Assembly (NCBI GenBank): GCA_949289045.1
Contig: CASEMN010000001.1
Coordinates: 1-64,000 of the forward strand
Reading direction: 5' to 3'
Source: an uncultured Oscillospiraceae bacterium
Lineage (GTDB): Bacteria > Bacillota > Clostridia > Oscillospirales > Acutalibacteraceae
Length of the DNA stretch: 64,000 nt
Numbering within the stretch: the first letter of the stretch is position 1; every line of letters begins with the position of its first letter. Below the pieces are notes generated by a model. The model searched no databases and was not told the DNA's origin. It worked only from the letters and a program-made list of their open reading frames with translations. Both the position numbers and the translations under genes were made by a program. Shown in pieces: positions 29,021 to 36,354 of this stretch.

Positions 29021-30787
29021 ATGAACAACATAACAACCTTTTACCCAATCAGAAAAATAGCCAATATCAAGGATATGATAACTCAGAGTGCTGATTTGTT
29101 TGCGGATAAGCCTGCCTTTATGCTCAAAAACAGCAGCGGAGAATATTATAATGTTACATATAAAGAGTTTTACAATGAAATAAATTCATTGGGCTCAAAA
29201 CTTATTTCTGACGGATATAAGGGCGCTCACATTGCGGTTATGGGTGCAAATTCTTATAAATGGGCTCTTTCGTATATGTCAATTGTATGCGGAACCGGTG
29301 TAGTAGTTCCGATAGATAAAGACCTTCCCTTTAATGACATAAAAAATATAATTGAAGTAGGAGAGGTAACAGCGATTTTTCTCGATAAGAAGGCGTCCAA
29401 GCTTTTTGCGGAGCATTTTGAAGAGCTTCCCGAGAATTTTAAAATAATATGTTTTGAAGATATAGGAGAAGAGATTCCGTCAGCTTTGTTTTTTGACGAG
29501 TATCTTGAGGATGGAAAAAAGATTTTTGCTGACGGATTTAAAGAATTTATTGATGCTGAAATAGATGCCGAAGCTATGGGCATACTGATTTTCACCTCCG
29601 GTACAACAGGAATGGCAAAGGGCGTAATGCTCAGTCACAGAAATATCTGTTCCGATATTTCACTTTTAAGCGGAGTTGTCAAAATTTATCCTGAGGACAG
29701 ACTTCTTTCCATTCTGCCTCTTCATCATACTTATGAATGTACTTTAGGCTTTACAATGGTAATATATTCAGGAGCCTGCATTGCTTATTGTGAAGGACTC
29801 AGATATATTGTCCGTAATCTTCAGGAAGTCCAGCCTACAGTATTCGTAACGGTTCCCCTTATGCTTGAAAAATTTCATCATAATATTCTGAAAAAGGCAG
29901 GGGAGAAAAAAGGCGGAAAGCTGATGTTCAGCTTCGGTAAAGCCATTACTAACGCATCAAGCGCTTTGGGTATTAATGTCCGTGATAAAATATTCGGTGA
30001 AATTCAGAAGGTATTCGGCGGAAAGCTTCGCCTTATTATTACCGGTGCTGCTCCCGTAAATCCTGAAGTCGTAAAGGATTTTAAGAGCTTTGGTATCCAT
30101 GTTTACCTCGGCTACGGACTTACAGAGTGTTCACCCCTTGTAATCGGCAACAACGACCGTCTGGAGCTTCCCGACTCCGTAGGTGTACCCCTTCCCGGAG
30201 TTGAAGCTAAAATAATCAATCCCGATGAGAACGGAATTGGCGAAATTTGCGTAAAGGGTCCCATGGTTATGATGGGATATTATAAGAATCCGGAAGAAAC
30301 GGCAAAGGTGTTCGATGAGGATGGATGGTTTAAGACGGGTGATATAGGAACAGTTGACGAGCACGGACATTACAGAATTTCGGGAAGAATCAAGAACGTT
30401 ATAGTTACAAAGAACGGTAAAAATATCTATCCTGAAGAGGTTGAGTTCTATCTCAATAATAGCCCTCTTATTAGCGAATCAATTGTTGTAGGTAAGGATG
30501 AGGGAGATAATGACGACGTAACGGTTACTGCAAAAATTTTCCCGAATTTTGAAGAGTTAACAAAAGCTCTCAAAAAGCCATCTCCTACTATGGAAGAAAT
30601 TTCTTCTGCCATAAAAGAGGTTATTAAGGATGTAAATAAAAAGCTTCCTAAGTATAAGGCAATTAAAGATTTCGATATTAGAGAAACTGAGTTTATCAAA
30701 ACAACAACTCAGAAAATTAAGCGTTATGCGGAAGAAATAAAGGATAAAGAAAAGGACGCAGAGCATAAAAAGAACGAAAACCAATAA
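29021..30787 (+). CDS. AMP-binding long-chain acyl-CoA synthetase-like protein (copy 1)
   Basis: A 588-aa ANL-superfamily ligase that activates a carboxylic acid to acyl-AMP and then the CoA thioester. The P-loop-like FTSGTTGMAKG lies near 192-202, YLGYGLTECSPLV near 365-377, GWFKTGDIG near 436-444 and SGRIKNVIVTKNGKNIYPEE near 454-473. The catalytic Lys is in TTTQKIKRY near the end. It lacks membrane segments. Chain length cannot be predicted. A close paralogue follows at 30973. Overall resemblance is to clostridial FadD-type enzymes for exogenous fatty acids or lipid remodelling. Confidence 0.9.
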   Translation: MNNITTFYPIRKIANIKDMITQSADLFADKPAFMLKNSSGEYYNVTYKEFYNEINSLGSKLISDGYKGAHIAVMGANSYKWALSYMSIVCGTGVVVPIDKDLPFNDIKNIIEVGEVTAIFLDKKASKLFAEHFEELPENFKIICFEDIGEEIPSALFFDEYLEDGKKIFADGFKEFIDAEIDAEAMGILIFTSGTTGMAKGVMLSHRNICSDISLLSGVVKIYPEDRLLSILPLHHTYECTLGFTMVIYSGACIAYCEGLRYIVRNLQEVQPTVFVTVPLMLEKFHHNILKKAGEKKGGKLMFSFGKAITNASSALGINVRDKIFGEIQKVFGGKLRLIITGAAPVNPEVVKDFKSFGIHVYLGYGLTECSPLVIGNNDRLELPDSVGVPLPGVEAKIINPDENGIGEICVKGPMVMMGYYKNPEETAKVFDEDGWFKTGDIGTVDEHGHYRISGRIKNVIVTKNGKNIYPEEVEFYLNNSPLISESIVVGKDEGDNDDVTVTAKIFPNFEELTKALKKPSPTMEEISSAIKEVIKDVNKKLPKYKAIKDFDIRETEFIKTTTQKIKRYAEEIKDKEKDAEHKKNENQ

Positions 30788-30862
30788 AGGTATTGTTTTA
30801 AATTATGAATATACTGTGAACAATATTAACAAAAATCTTTCATTTTTAATTTAGTGTAAATC

Positions 30863-30896
30863 TTACCGGTTATCTATGTTTTTAGATAACCGGTAA
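30863..30896. promoter_or_regulatory. 13-bp inverted repeat with two ACCGGT boxes (putative operator)
   Basis: Perfect arms TTACCGGTTATCT (30863-30875) and AGATAACCGGTAA (30884-30896) with an 8-nt centre. The right arm abuts the extended -10 at 30897, so a bound protein would cover the -35 and spacer. No U-tract follows, which argues against a terminator. Confidence 0.6.
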
Positions 30897-30905
30897 TGTT
30901 ATAAT
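30897..30905 (+). promoter_or_regulatory. Extended -10 of the second acyl-CoA synthetase gene
   Basis: TGT-TATAAT, a consensus extended -10. The position of the -35 lies inside the inverted repeat and is a poor match, as expected for a regulated promoter. Confidence 0.65.
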
Positions 30906-30972
30906 GGCCACACATTAGGCTTAACCGATTAAAAATAATAAGCCTCATAAATTGAGAAAGAGAGATTTTCAT

Positions 30973-32697
30973 ATGTATAATAACGCTGCCTTTTATCCAA
31001 TCAGAAAAACAAGAGATATCAGAGATCTTATTTACCAAAGTGCGGAGCTTTATGCAGAAAGACCTGCTTTCCGTCTTAAAAACACATCAGGTGAGTTTTA
31101 TGATGTGAGCTACAAAACTTTTTTGCATGAAGTAAATTGCCTTGGAACCGAACATATAAGCAATGGTTTTAAAAAGGGAAAAACAGCAGTTATGGGAGCA
31201 AACTCCTATAAATGGATGCTCTCCTATATGTCTGTAGTCTGCGGAGCGGGAGTGGTTGTGCCTATAGATAAGGATTTGCCTGTTGATGATGTATGCAATA
31301 TTCTTAAAGTATCTGATACAAAGGCTATTTTCCTTGATAAGAAATCAGCGGTAAAAATTTTAAAAGAGAACAGTGATATTGCAAAAGAAGTAAAATTTAT
31401 CTGCTTTGACGATATACGCAGTGAATATCCTGATACGGAATATTTTGATGAATATTTTGCACGTGGAAAAGTGAGCTTTGAAAACGGAGACGATGAATAC
31501 TTAAAAAGCGAGATTGACCCGGAAGCTTTGGGAGTGCTGCTTTTTACTTCTGGTACAACAGGTATGGCAAAAGGAGTAATGCTCTGCCAGAGAAACATCT
31601 GCGCCGATATATACCTTTTGAGCGGAGTAGTAAAGATTAATCCTACCGACAGAGTGCTTTCAATCCTTCCTCTTCACCACACATATGAATGTACCAGTCT
31701 AACTCTCATGCTTTATTCAGGAGCCTGCATAAGCTTCTGTGAAGGTTTGAGGTATGTTATGAAAAATCTTCAGGAGGTTCATCCAACAATATTTATTACT
31801 GTTCCGCTTATGCTCGAAAAAGTTCACGCCGGAATTATGAAAAAAGTTGGCGCTAAAAAAGGCGGAAAGCTTATTTTCGGTGTGGGAAAGGCTTTGTCAA
31901 ATGTAGGTAATGCCTTAGGTATTGATATTAGCAAAAAGGTTTTTGCCGAGATTCAAAATGTTTTCGGTGGAGAATTAAGACTTATAATTGCCGGCGCCGC
32001 TCCCATGAATCCAGATATTGCAAAGGATTTCATGAGCTTCGGTATACCTCTTTATCTGGGCTACGGACTTACAGAATGTGCTCCTCTTGTAATCGGTAAC
32101 AATGACCGTATTTCACTTCCCGATTCAGTTGGTGTGCCGCTGCCTGAGGTAGAGGTAAAGATTATAAATCCCGATGAAAACGGAATTGGTGAAATCTGCG
32201 TAAGAGGACCCATGGTAATGCTGGGATATTACAACGACCCTGAGGAGACAGCAAAGGTTCTCAGTGAGGATGGCTGGTTCAAAACAGGAGATTTGGGCAG
32301 CGTAGATGAAAACGGTCATTACCGTATCAGCGGAAGAATTAAAAACGTCATTGTTACAAAGAACGGCAAAAATATTTATCCTGAAGAAGTTGAATTTCAT
32401 CTTAATAAAAGCCCACTTATAAGCGAATCACTTGTTGTGGGCATTGAGTCGGAGGAAAACGACGATATTCTTGTTGCAGCCAAGATTTTCCCCAATTTAG
32501 AGGAGATTACAAAAGAGCTTAAAAAGCAGTCTCCCACAATTGATGAGATCAAGAGTGTTATTAAAAACGTTGTAAGGGATGTAAATAAAAAGCTTCCCAG
32601 CTATAAGGCTATAAAGAGTTTTGATATAAGGGAAACAGAGTTTGTAAAGACCACAACTCAGAAGATAAGAAGACACGCAGAAAACCTGAAAAACTAA
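30973..32697 (+). CDS. AMP-binding long-chain acyl-CoA synthetase-like protein (copy 2)
   Basis: A 574-aa paralogue of the preceding gene, similar along its whole length: FYPIRK start, FTSGTTGMAKG near 188-198, YLGYGLTECAPLV, GWFKTGDLG, and the identical SGRIKNVIVTKNGKNIYPEE and TTTQKI motifs. The start at ATG 30973 aligns with the N-terminus of copy 1; an in-frame TTG at 30952 was rejected. It differs near the substrate tunnel region (for example CTSLTLMLYSG against CTLGFTMVIYSG), so substrate range may differ. It has its own promoter. Confidence 0.9.
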   Translation: MYNNAAFYPIRKTRDIRDLIYQSAELYAERPAFRLKNTSGEFYDVSYKTFLHEVNCLGTEHISNGFKKGKTAVMGANSYKWMLSYMSVVCGAGVVVPIDKDLPVDDVCNILKVSDTKAIFLDKKSAVKILKENSDIAKEVKFICFDDIRSEYPDTEYFDEYFARGKVSFENGDDEYLKSEIDPEALGVLLFTSGTTGMAKGVMLCQRNICADIYLLSGVVKINPTDRVLSILPLHHTYECTSLTLMLYSGACISFCEGLRYVMKNLQEVHPTIFITVPLMLEKVHAGIMKKVGAKKGGKLIFGVGKALSNVGNALGIDISKKVFAEIQNVFGGELRLIIAGAAPMNPDIAKDFMSFGIPLYLGYGLTECAPLVIGNNDRISLPDSVGVPLPEVEVKIINPDENGIGEICVRGPMVMLGYYNDPEETAKVLSEDGWFKTGDLGSVDENGHYRISGRIKNVIVTKNGKNIYPEEVEFHLNKSPLISESLVVGIESEENDDILVAAKIFPNLEEITKELKKQSPTIDEIKSVIKNVVRDVNKKLPSYKAIKSFDIRETEFVKTTTQKIRRHAENLKN

Positions 32698-32713
32698 AAA
32701 TATGGTTTTAAAA

Positions 32714-32748
32714 CCCTCAAAGGATTTTACAATCTTTTGAGGGCTTTT
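32714..32748 (+). terminator. Terminator after the acyl-CoA synthetase pair
   Basis: Thirteen-bp arms CCCTCAAAGGATT and AATCTTTTGAGGG with one G-U pair and a TTAC loop, then CTTTTCC. Confidence 0.85.
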
Positions 32749-32750
32749 CC

Positions 32751-32778
32751 TTGACTTAATTCAGTATTGGAGTAAAAT
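32751..32778 (+). promoter_or_regulatory. Predicted promoter of the Crp/Fnr regulator gene
   Basis: TTGACT at 32751-32756 and TAAAAT at 32773-32778 with 16-bp spacing. Confidence 0.65.
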
Positions 32779-32826
32779 TTTCTTAACAGTAAAAATCTTA
32801 CCCTGAAATTATTTCGGAGGATTTAT

Positions 32827-33498
32827 ATGGATAAAATAAAGAACTATTTTCCTTTTTGGAACAAATTGACATCCCAGCAGCAAAGAAAATTATCTGATAA
32901 CGCAGTGGAGAGAACTTTTAAAAAAGGCGAAAAAGTGCATGAGGGTTCTTCGGAGTGTACAGGTGTGCTTTTGGTAACAAAGGGCAGGCTAAGGGTTTAT
33001 ACAGTGACTGAAGAAGGCAAGGAGATAACTCTTTACAGACTTTTTGAAAGGGATATGTGTCTGCTTTCAGCTTCGTGTATAATCAACAGTCTGCAGTTTG
33101 ATGTAACAGTTTCTGCTGAAGAGGATAGCGCTATTATAAATGTTCCCGCAGATGTCTATAAAGGGATTATGGCTGAAAATGCAGCGGCGGCAAATTATAC
33201 AAATGAAATAATGGCTTCGCGGTTTTCGGAAGTGATGTGGGTGCTGGAGCAGGTTTTGAGCAAAAAGCTTGATACAAGAGTAGCGGCTCTCCTTTTAGAG
33301 GAAAGTGAATTTTCTGAAAATGGCATTATTACCCTTACTCACGAACAGCTTGCCAATCATATCGGCTCTGCAAGAGAGGTCGTAACGAGAATGCTCAAAT
33401 ATTTTCAGAATGAGGGCATTGTAAAGCTCAGCAGGGGAAGTATTGAGATTACAGACAGGAAGAGACTATCAGAAACCGCCTATCCGTCAATGAGATGA
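32827..33498 (+). CDS. Crp/Fnr family transcriptional regulator
   Basis: A 223-aa regulator with an N-terminal cupin-like sensor (about 15-125) and a C-terminal winged HTH with LTHEQLANHIGSAREVVTRML (recognition helix near 178-190). The typical Fnr N-terminal Cys cluster is absent. Cys44, Cys78 and Cys84 (DMCLLSASC) are present instead, in the pattern of clostridial Crp/Fnr proteins that may sense redox or sulfur species. The adjacent thioredoxin-rhodanese-CoA-disulfide reductase operon, preceded by a suitable palindrome, is the likely target (inference). RBS is TCGGAGG. Confidence 0.92.
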   Translation: MDKIKNYFPFWNKLTSQQQRKLSDNAVERTFKKGEKVHEGSSECTGVLLVTKGRLRVYTVTEEGKEITLYRLFERDMCLLSASCIINSLQFDVTVSAEEDSAIINVPADVYKGIMAENAAAANYTNEIMASRFSEVMWVLEQVLSKKLDTRVAALLLEESEFSENGIITLTHEQLANHIGSAREVVTRMLKYFQNEGIVKLSRGSIEITDRKRLSETAYPSMR

Positions 33499-33503
33499 AT
33501 AAT

Positions 33504-33516
33504 GTGACAAAGTCAC
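33504..33516. promoter_or_regulatory. Putative Crp/Fnr operator
   Basis: GTGAC-AAA-GTCAC is a perfect inverted repeat centred at 33510, about 41 bp upstream of the predicted transcript start. That is the class II activator position used by Crp/Fnr proteins. Confidence 0.6.
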
Positions 33517-33544
33517 TGAAAGAATATTAAAGGCGTGATATTAT
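33516..33544 (+). promoter_or_regulatory. Predicted promoter of the thioredoxin operon
   Basis: CTGAAA at 33516-33521, 17-bp spacer, extended -10 TGA-TATTAT ending at 33544. The -35 abuts the palindrome. Confidence 0.6.
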
Positions 33545-33577
33545 AAGCTCACAAAATAACAAAAGGAGCGATGAAAA

Positions 33578-33886
33578 ATGTCAGTTCTTTCAGTAAATAA
33601 AAACAGCTTTGTACAAGAGGTAATAAATTCCGATAAAACAGTTCTCGTAGATTTCTGGGCTTCCTGGTGTGGTCCTTGCAGAATGCTTTCACCCATTGTT
33701 GATGAAATCGCTCAGGAGCATCCTGAAATAAAGGTGTGCAAGGTAAACGTTGACGATGAACCGGAGCTTGCACAGAGCTTCCAGATTATGAGCATACCGT
33801 CCCTTATAGTTTTCAAAAACGGAAAAGCGGTTGCTAATTCCATAGGTTTCAGACCGAAGGCAGAAATCGAGGCGATGATAAAATGA
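33578..33886 (+). CDS. Thioredoxin
   Basis: A 102-aa thioredoxin of normal length with the active site WCGPC near residues 28-32 and the cis-Pro loop MSIPSLIVFKNG near 70-81. It reduces disulfides in the cytosol. First gene of the three-gene redox/sulfur operon; its stop overlaps the next start (ATGA). AAAGGAGCG precedes the ATG. Linked to rhodanese and CoA-disulfide reductase, it may accept or clear persulfides in place of serving general metabolism (inference). Confidence 0.95.
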   Translation: MSVLSVNKNSFVQEVINSDKTVLVDFWASWCGPCRMLSPIVDEIAQEHPEIKVCKVNVDDEPELAQSFQIMSIPSLIVFKNGKAVANSIGFRPKAEIEAMIK

Positions 33887-34197
33887 GTTTTCTTGATTTA
33901 TTCACAACTTCAAAAGTCAGCTTTGAGGATGGACTCAAAGAGCTTCAGAACGAGAAAAACGGGGTTCTTCTTGACGTAAGAACCCCGGAGGAATATAAGT
34001 TTGAAGGTCATGTTCCGGGCAGTGTAAATCTCCCTCTCGACAGACTTTCGGGAATAACAATAGATAAAAACAGCCATCTTTTCGTCTATTGTTACAGTGG
34101 AGCGAGAAGCGGTCAGGCTGTCCGATATCTCAAACAGCTTGGATATACCGTAACCGATTTGGGAGGCATCACCTCTTACAGAGGTCCCCTTGAATAA
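33883..34197 (+). CDS. Single-domain rhodanese-like sulfurtransferase
   Basis: A 104-aa protein with LLDVRTPEEYKFEGHVPGS (near 29-47) and the active-site loop CYSGAR with nucleophilic Cys70. It has the length of a single rhodanese domain, as in PspE or GlpE. It transfers sulfane sulfur through a Cys persulfide. It is translationally coupled to the thioredoxin gene, and 15 bp separate it from the CoA-disulfide reductase. Confidence 0.94.
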   Translation: MSFLDLFTTSKVSFEDGLKELQNEKNGVLLDVRTPEEYKFEGHVPGSVNLPLDRLSGITIDKNSHLFVYCYSGARSGQAVRYLKQLGYTVTDLGGITSYRGPLE

Positions 34198-34212
34198 AAG
34201 GAGTGCAGAAAG

Positions 34213-35913
34213 ATGAAAGTTGTAATTATCGGAGGAGTTGCAGGCGGAGCGACAGCGGCTGCCCGTCTTCGCAGACTTGATGAAAGCGCAGAGATAGTAA
34301 TTCTTGAAAGAAGCGGATATGTTTCCTATGCAAACTGCGGGCTTCCCTATTATGCCGGGGGAGTTATAAAGGATAAAAGCGCATTGACACTTAAAACTCC
34401 TGAGGATTTTTATGAACGTTTCCGTGTTGATGTGCGTGTTAAAAATGAAGTTACCGCTATAAACCCTGAGAAAAAGACAGTTACAGTTCGTCGTCTTGAG
34501 GATATGAGCGAATATGAAGAAAGCTATGATAAGCTGATCCTCTCTCCGGGAGCAAAAGCGGTTCAGCTTCCTCTTCCCGGAGCCGACAGTGAAAAGATAA
34601 TGACTCTTCGAACTGTAGAGGATGTTTTCAGAATCAGAGAGTATCTGGAAGAAAACAATCCCGAGACGGCAATAGTAATCGGTGGAGGATTTATAGGTCT
34701 TGAAGCCGCTGAAAATCTTATGCATTACGGAGTAAGTACAACACTCTTTCAGAATAGCCCCCATGTAATGCCGAACCTTGATTATGATATCGCAAGTCAG
34801 GTTAACTCCTATCTTCGCAGCAAGGGACTTGATTTAAGACTCAATAAATCCGTAAACGGTTTTAAAGAAGCAGACGAAAAAATAACAGTAAAGGTTGAAA
34901 ATTCCGAAAGCGTCACTGCTGACCTTGTCATTATGGCAGTAGGTGTTGTTCCTGAAACACATCTTGCGGAGAATGTAGGACTCAAACTTGGTATCAGAAA
35001 AGCTATTGTTGTAAACGAACATATGGAAACTTCTGTTCCTGATATTTACGCAGTAGGTGACGCAGTGCAGATTAAAAACTTTGTCACAGGCGAGGATGCA
35101 CTTATTTCCCTTGCAGGTCCTGCCAATAAACAGGGCAGAATAGCGGCGGATAATATCTGCGGAATCAGAAGCGAATATACAGGCGGGCAGGGTTCATCAG
35201 TTATAAAGCTTTTTGACATGACCGTTGCCTCTACTGGTATTAACGAAAAAGTGGCTTCTGATTTAGGTCTCGAATACGATAAAGCAGTGACCTATTCGGC
35301 GTCCCACGCAACATATTATCCCGGTGCGACAGATATGACCATAAAAACAATTTTTGTTCCTTCAACAGGCAAAATTCTCGGAGCTCAGATTGTGGGCTTT
35401 GAGGGAGTAGATAAGCGTATTGACGTTATGGCAGCGGCAATCAGAGGAGGTATGACTTCAACTGATCTTGAAGAGCTGGAGCTTTCATATGCGCCGCCGT
35501 TCTCTTCCGCAAAAGACCCTGTAAACATGGTGGGATACGTTATAGAAAATCTTCGCTCAGGGCTTGTGAAGCATCACCACTGGCACGACGTAGAAAAGCT
35601 TATAGGTGACGATTCGGTTATTCTTCTTGATACAAGAACAGTAGGAGAATACAGACGCGGAAGAATACCTGGTTCTGTGAATATTCCCCTCGACAGTCTC
35701 CGTGAGAGATTAGGTGAGCTTGATAAATCCAAGAAGATTTATGTTAACTGCTTTAGCGGCCTCAGAAGCTATATCGCCTGCCGAATCCTTACACAGAACG
35801 GCTTTGACTGCAGCAATCTGTCTGGAGGATTCAGATATTACGAATACATTGCAGGGGATAAAGCATACGATGAAGAGCCGACTCATCCCTGCGGAATTAA
35901 AATAGAAAAGTAA
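34213..35913 (+). CDS. CoA-disulfide reductase with C-terminal rhodanese domain
   Basis: A 566-aa flavoenzyme. The N-terminal FAD motif is IIGGVAGGATAAARLRR. The active-site Cys42 lies in SYANCGLPYY, and the NAD(P)H-binding glycine loop IVIGGGFIGLEAAENL lies near 155-170. A second FAD block (DIYAVGDAVQI) and the dimerisation domain follow. Residues about 455-566 are a rhodanese domain with Cys513 in VNCFSGLRS. This is the CoADR-RHD layout, known to reduce CoA disulfide or CoA persulfide and polysulfide. AAAGGAG precedes the ATG. Last gene of the operon. Confidence 0.95.
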   Translation: MKVVIIGGVAGGATAAARLRRLDESAEIVILERSGYVSYANCGLPYYAGGVIKDKSALTLKTPEDFYERFRVDVRVKNEVTAINPEKKTVTVRRLEDMSEYEESYDKLILSPGAKAVQLPLPGADSEKIMTLRTVEDVFRIREYLEENNPETAIVIGGGFIGLEAAENLMHYGVSTTLFQNSPHVMPNLDYDIASQVNSYLRSKGLDLRLNKSVNGFKEADEKITVKVENSESVTADLVIMAVGVVPETHLAENVGLKLGIRKAIVVNEHMETSVPDIYAVGDAVQIKNFVTGEDALISLAGPANKQGRIAADNICGIRSEYTGGQGSSVIKLFDMTVASTGINEKVASDLGLEYDKAVTYSASHATYYPGATDMTIKTIFVPSTGKILGAQIVGFEGVDKRIDVMAAAIRGGMTSTDLEELELSYAPPFSSAKDPVNMVGYVIENLRSGLVKHHHWHDVEKLIGDDSVILLDTRTVGEYRRGRIPGSVNIPLDSLRERLGELDKSKKIYVNCFSGLRSYIACRILTQNGFDCSNLSGGFRYYEYIAGDKAYDEEPTHPCGIKIEK

Positions 35914-35930
35914 ATATTGTTAAAACTGAG

Positions 35931-35961
35931 AAAGCCATTGGTTTTTATGACCAATGGCTTT
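35931..35961 (+). terminator. Hairpin after the CoA-disulfide reductase gene
   Basis: Perfect 12-bp arms AAAGCCATTGGT (35931-35942) and ACCAATGGCTTT (35950-35961). The downstream tail is AAAAATAC, so it is a weak U-tract terminator at best. From here to 36129 I see only AT-rich sequence. Confidence 0.6.
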
Positions 35962-36129
35962 AAAAATACATATTTGAAATAGCTGTATTGTTTTGTAAAG
36001 TTGTAATGTTGAAACCGGTAAACTTTTTCTGTGTTTATAACATTTTTCCTTATAAAATTGCATAAATTTACATCGAAGTTTATCGAAAATAAACTATTTA
36101 TAAAATCATTTCTTCTCTTGTCAAAAGGT

Positions 36130-36158
36130 TTGACAATCAATTTTGCTTATGATACACT
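36130..36158 (+). promoter_or_regulatory. Strong predicted promoter of a leader RNA
   Basis: A full consensus TTGACA at 36130-36135, 17-bp spacer, extended -10 TGA-TACACT ending at 36158. It lies about 200 bp before the RND gene and upstream of a terminator. Confidence 0.75.
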
Positions 36159-36164
36159 AAATTA

Positions 36165-36295
36165 AAATAGGTAAGTAAAATCTTTATAATGCTTACCGAT
36201 ACTATTGTAGAATAGACAAATATTGCTTATAAATTGCAGTATTGCTATAACTTAATAGTCAATAAGTCTGAATGCAAAAGCATTCGGATTTTTTT
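36165..36295 (+). ncRNA. Candidate leader/attenuator or small RNA ending in a terminator
   Basis: About 130 nt from the predicted transcript start to an intrinsic terminator: TCTGAATGC (36267-36275), AAAA loop, GCATTCGGA (36280-36288), then TTTTTTT. An upstream pairing GGTAAG/CTTACC and scattered ACTATT/AATAGT complements could form alternative structures. No ORF of note lies inside. It could be a cis-acting riboswitch or attenuator for the RND gene at 36355, or an independent small RNA. I do not recognise a known riboswitch class. Confidence 0.5.
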
Positions 36296-36354
36296 AACTT
36301 TCAATTTTAATTTGTTTTTTTGCATTAAAAAATACGGCTTGGGGTGGTCGCATT

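Noticed and set aside
30863..30896. Intrinsic terminator between the acyl-CoA synthetase genes
   Set aside because: The stem is perfect, but no U-tract follows and a consensus extended -10 begins at once, so an operator is the better reading.
33910..34764. A 284-aa minus-strand frame
   Set aside because: It is antisense to rhodanese and CoA-disulfide reductase genes with complete catalytic motifs, and shows no family features.
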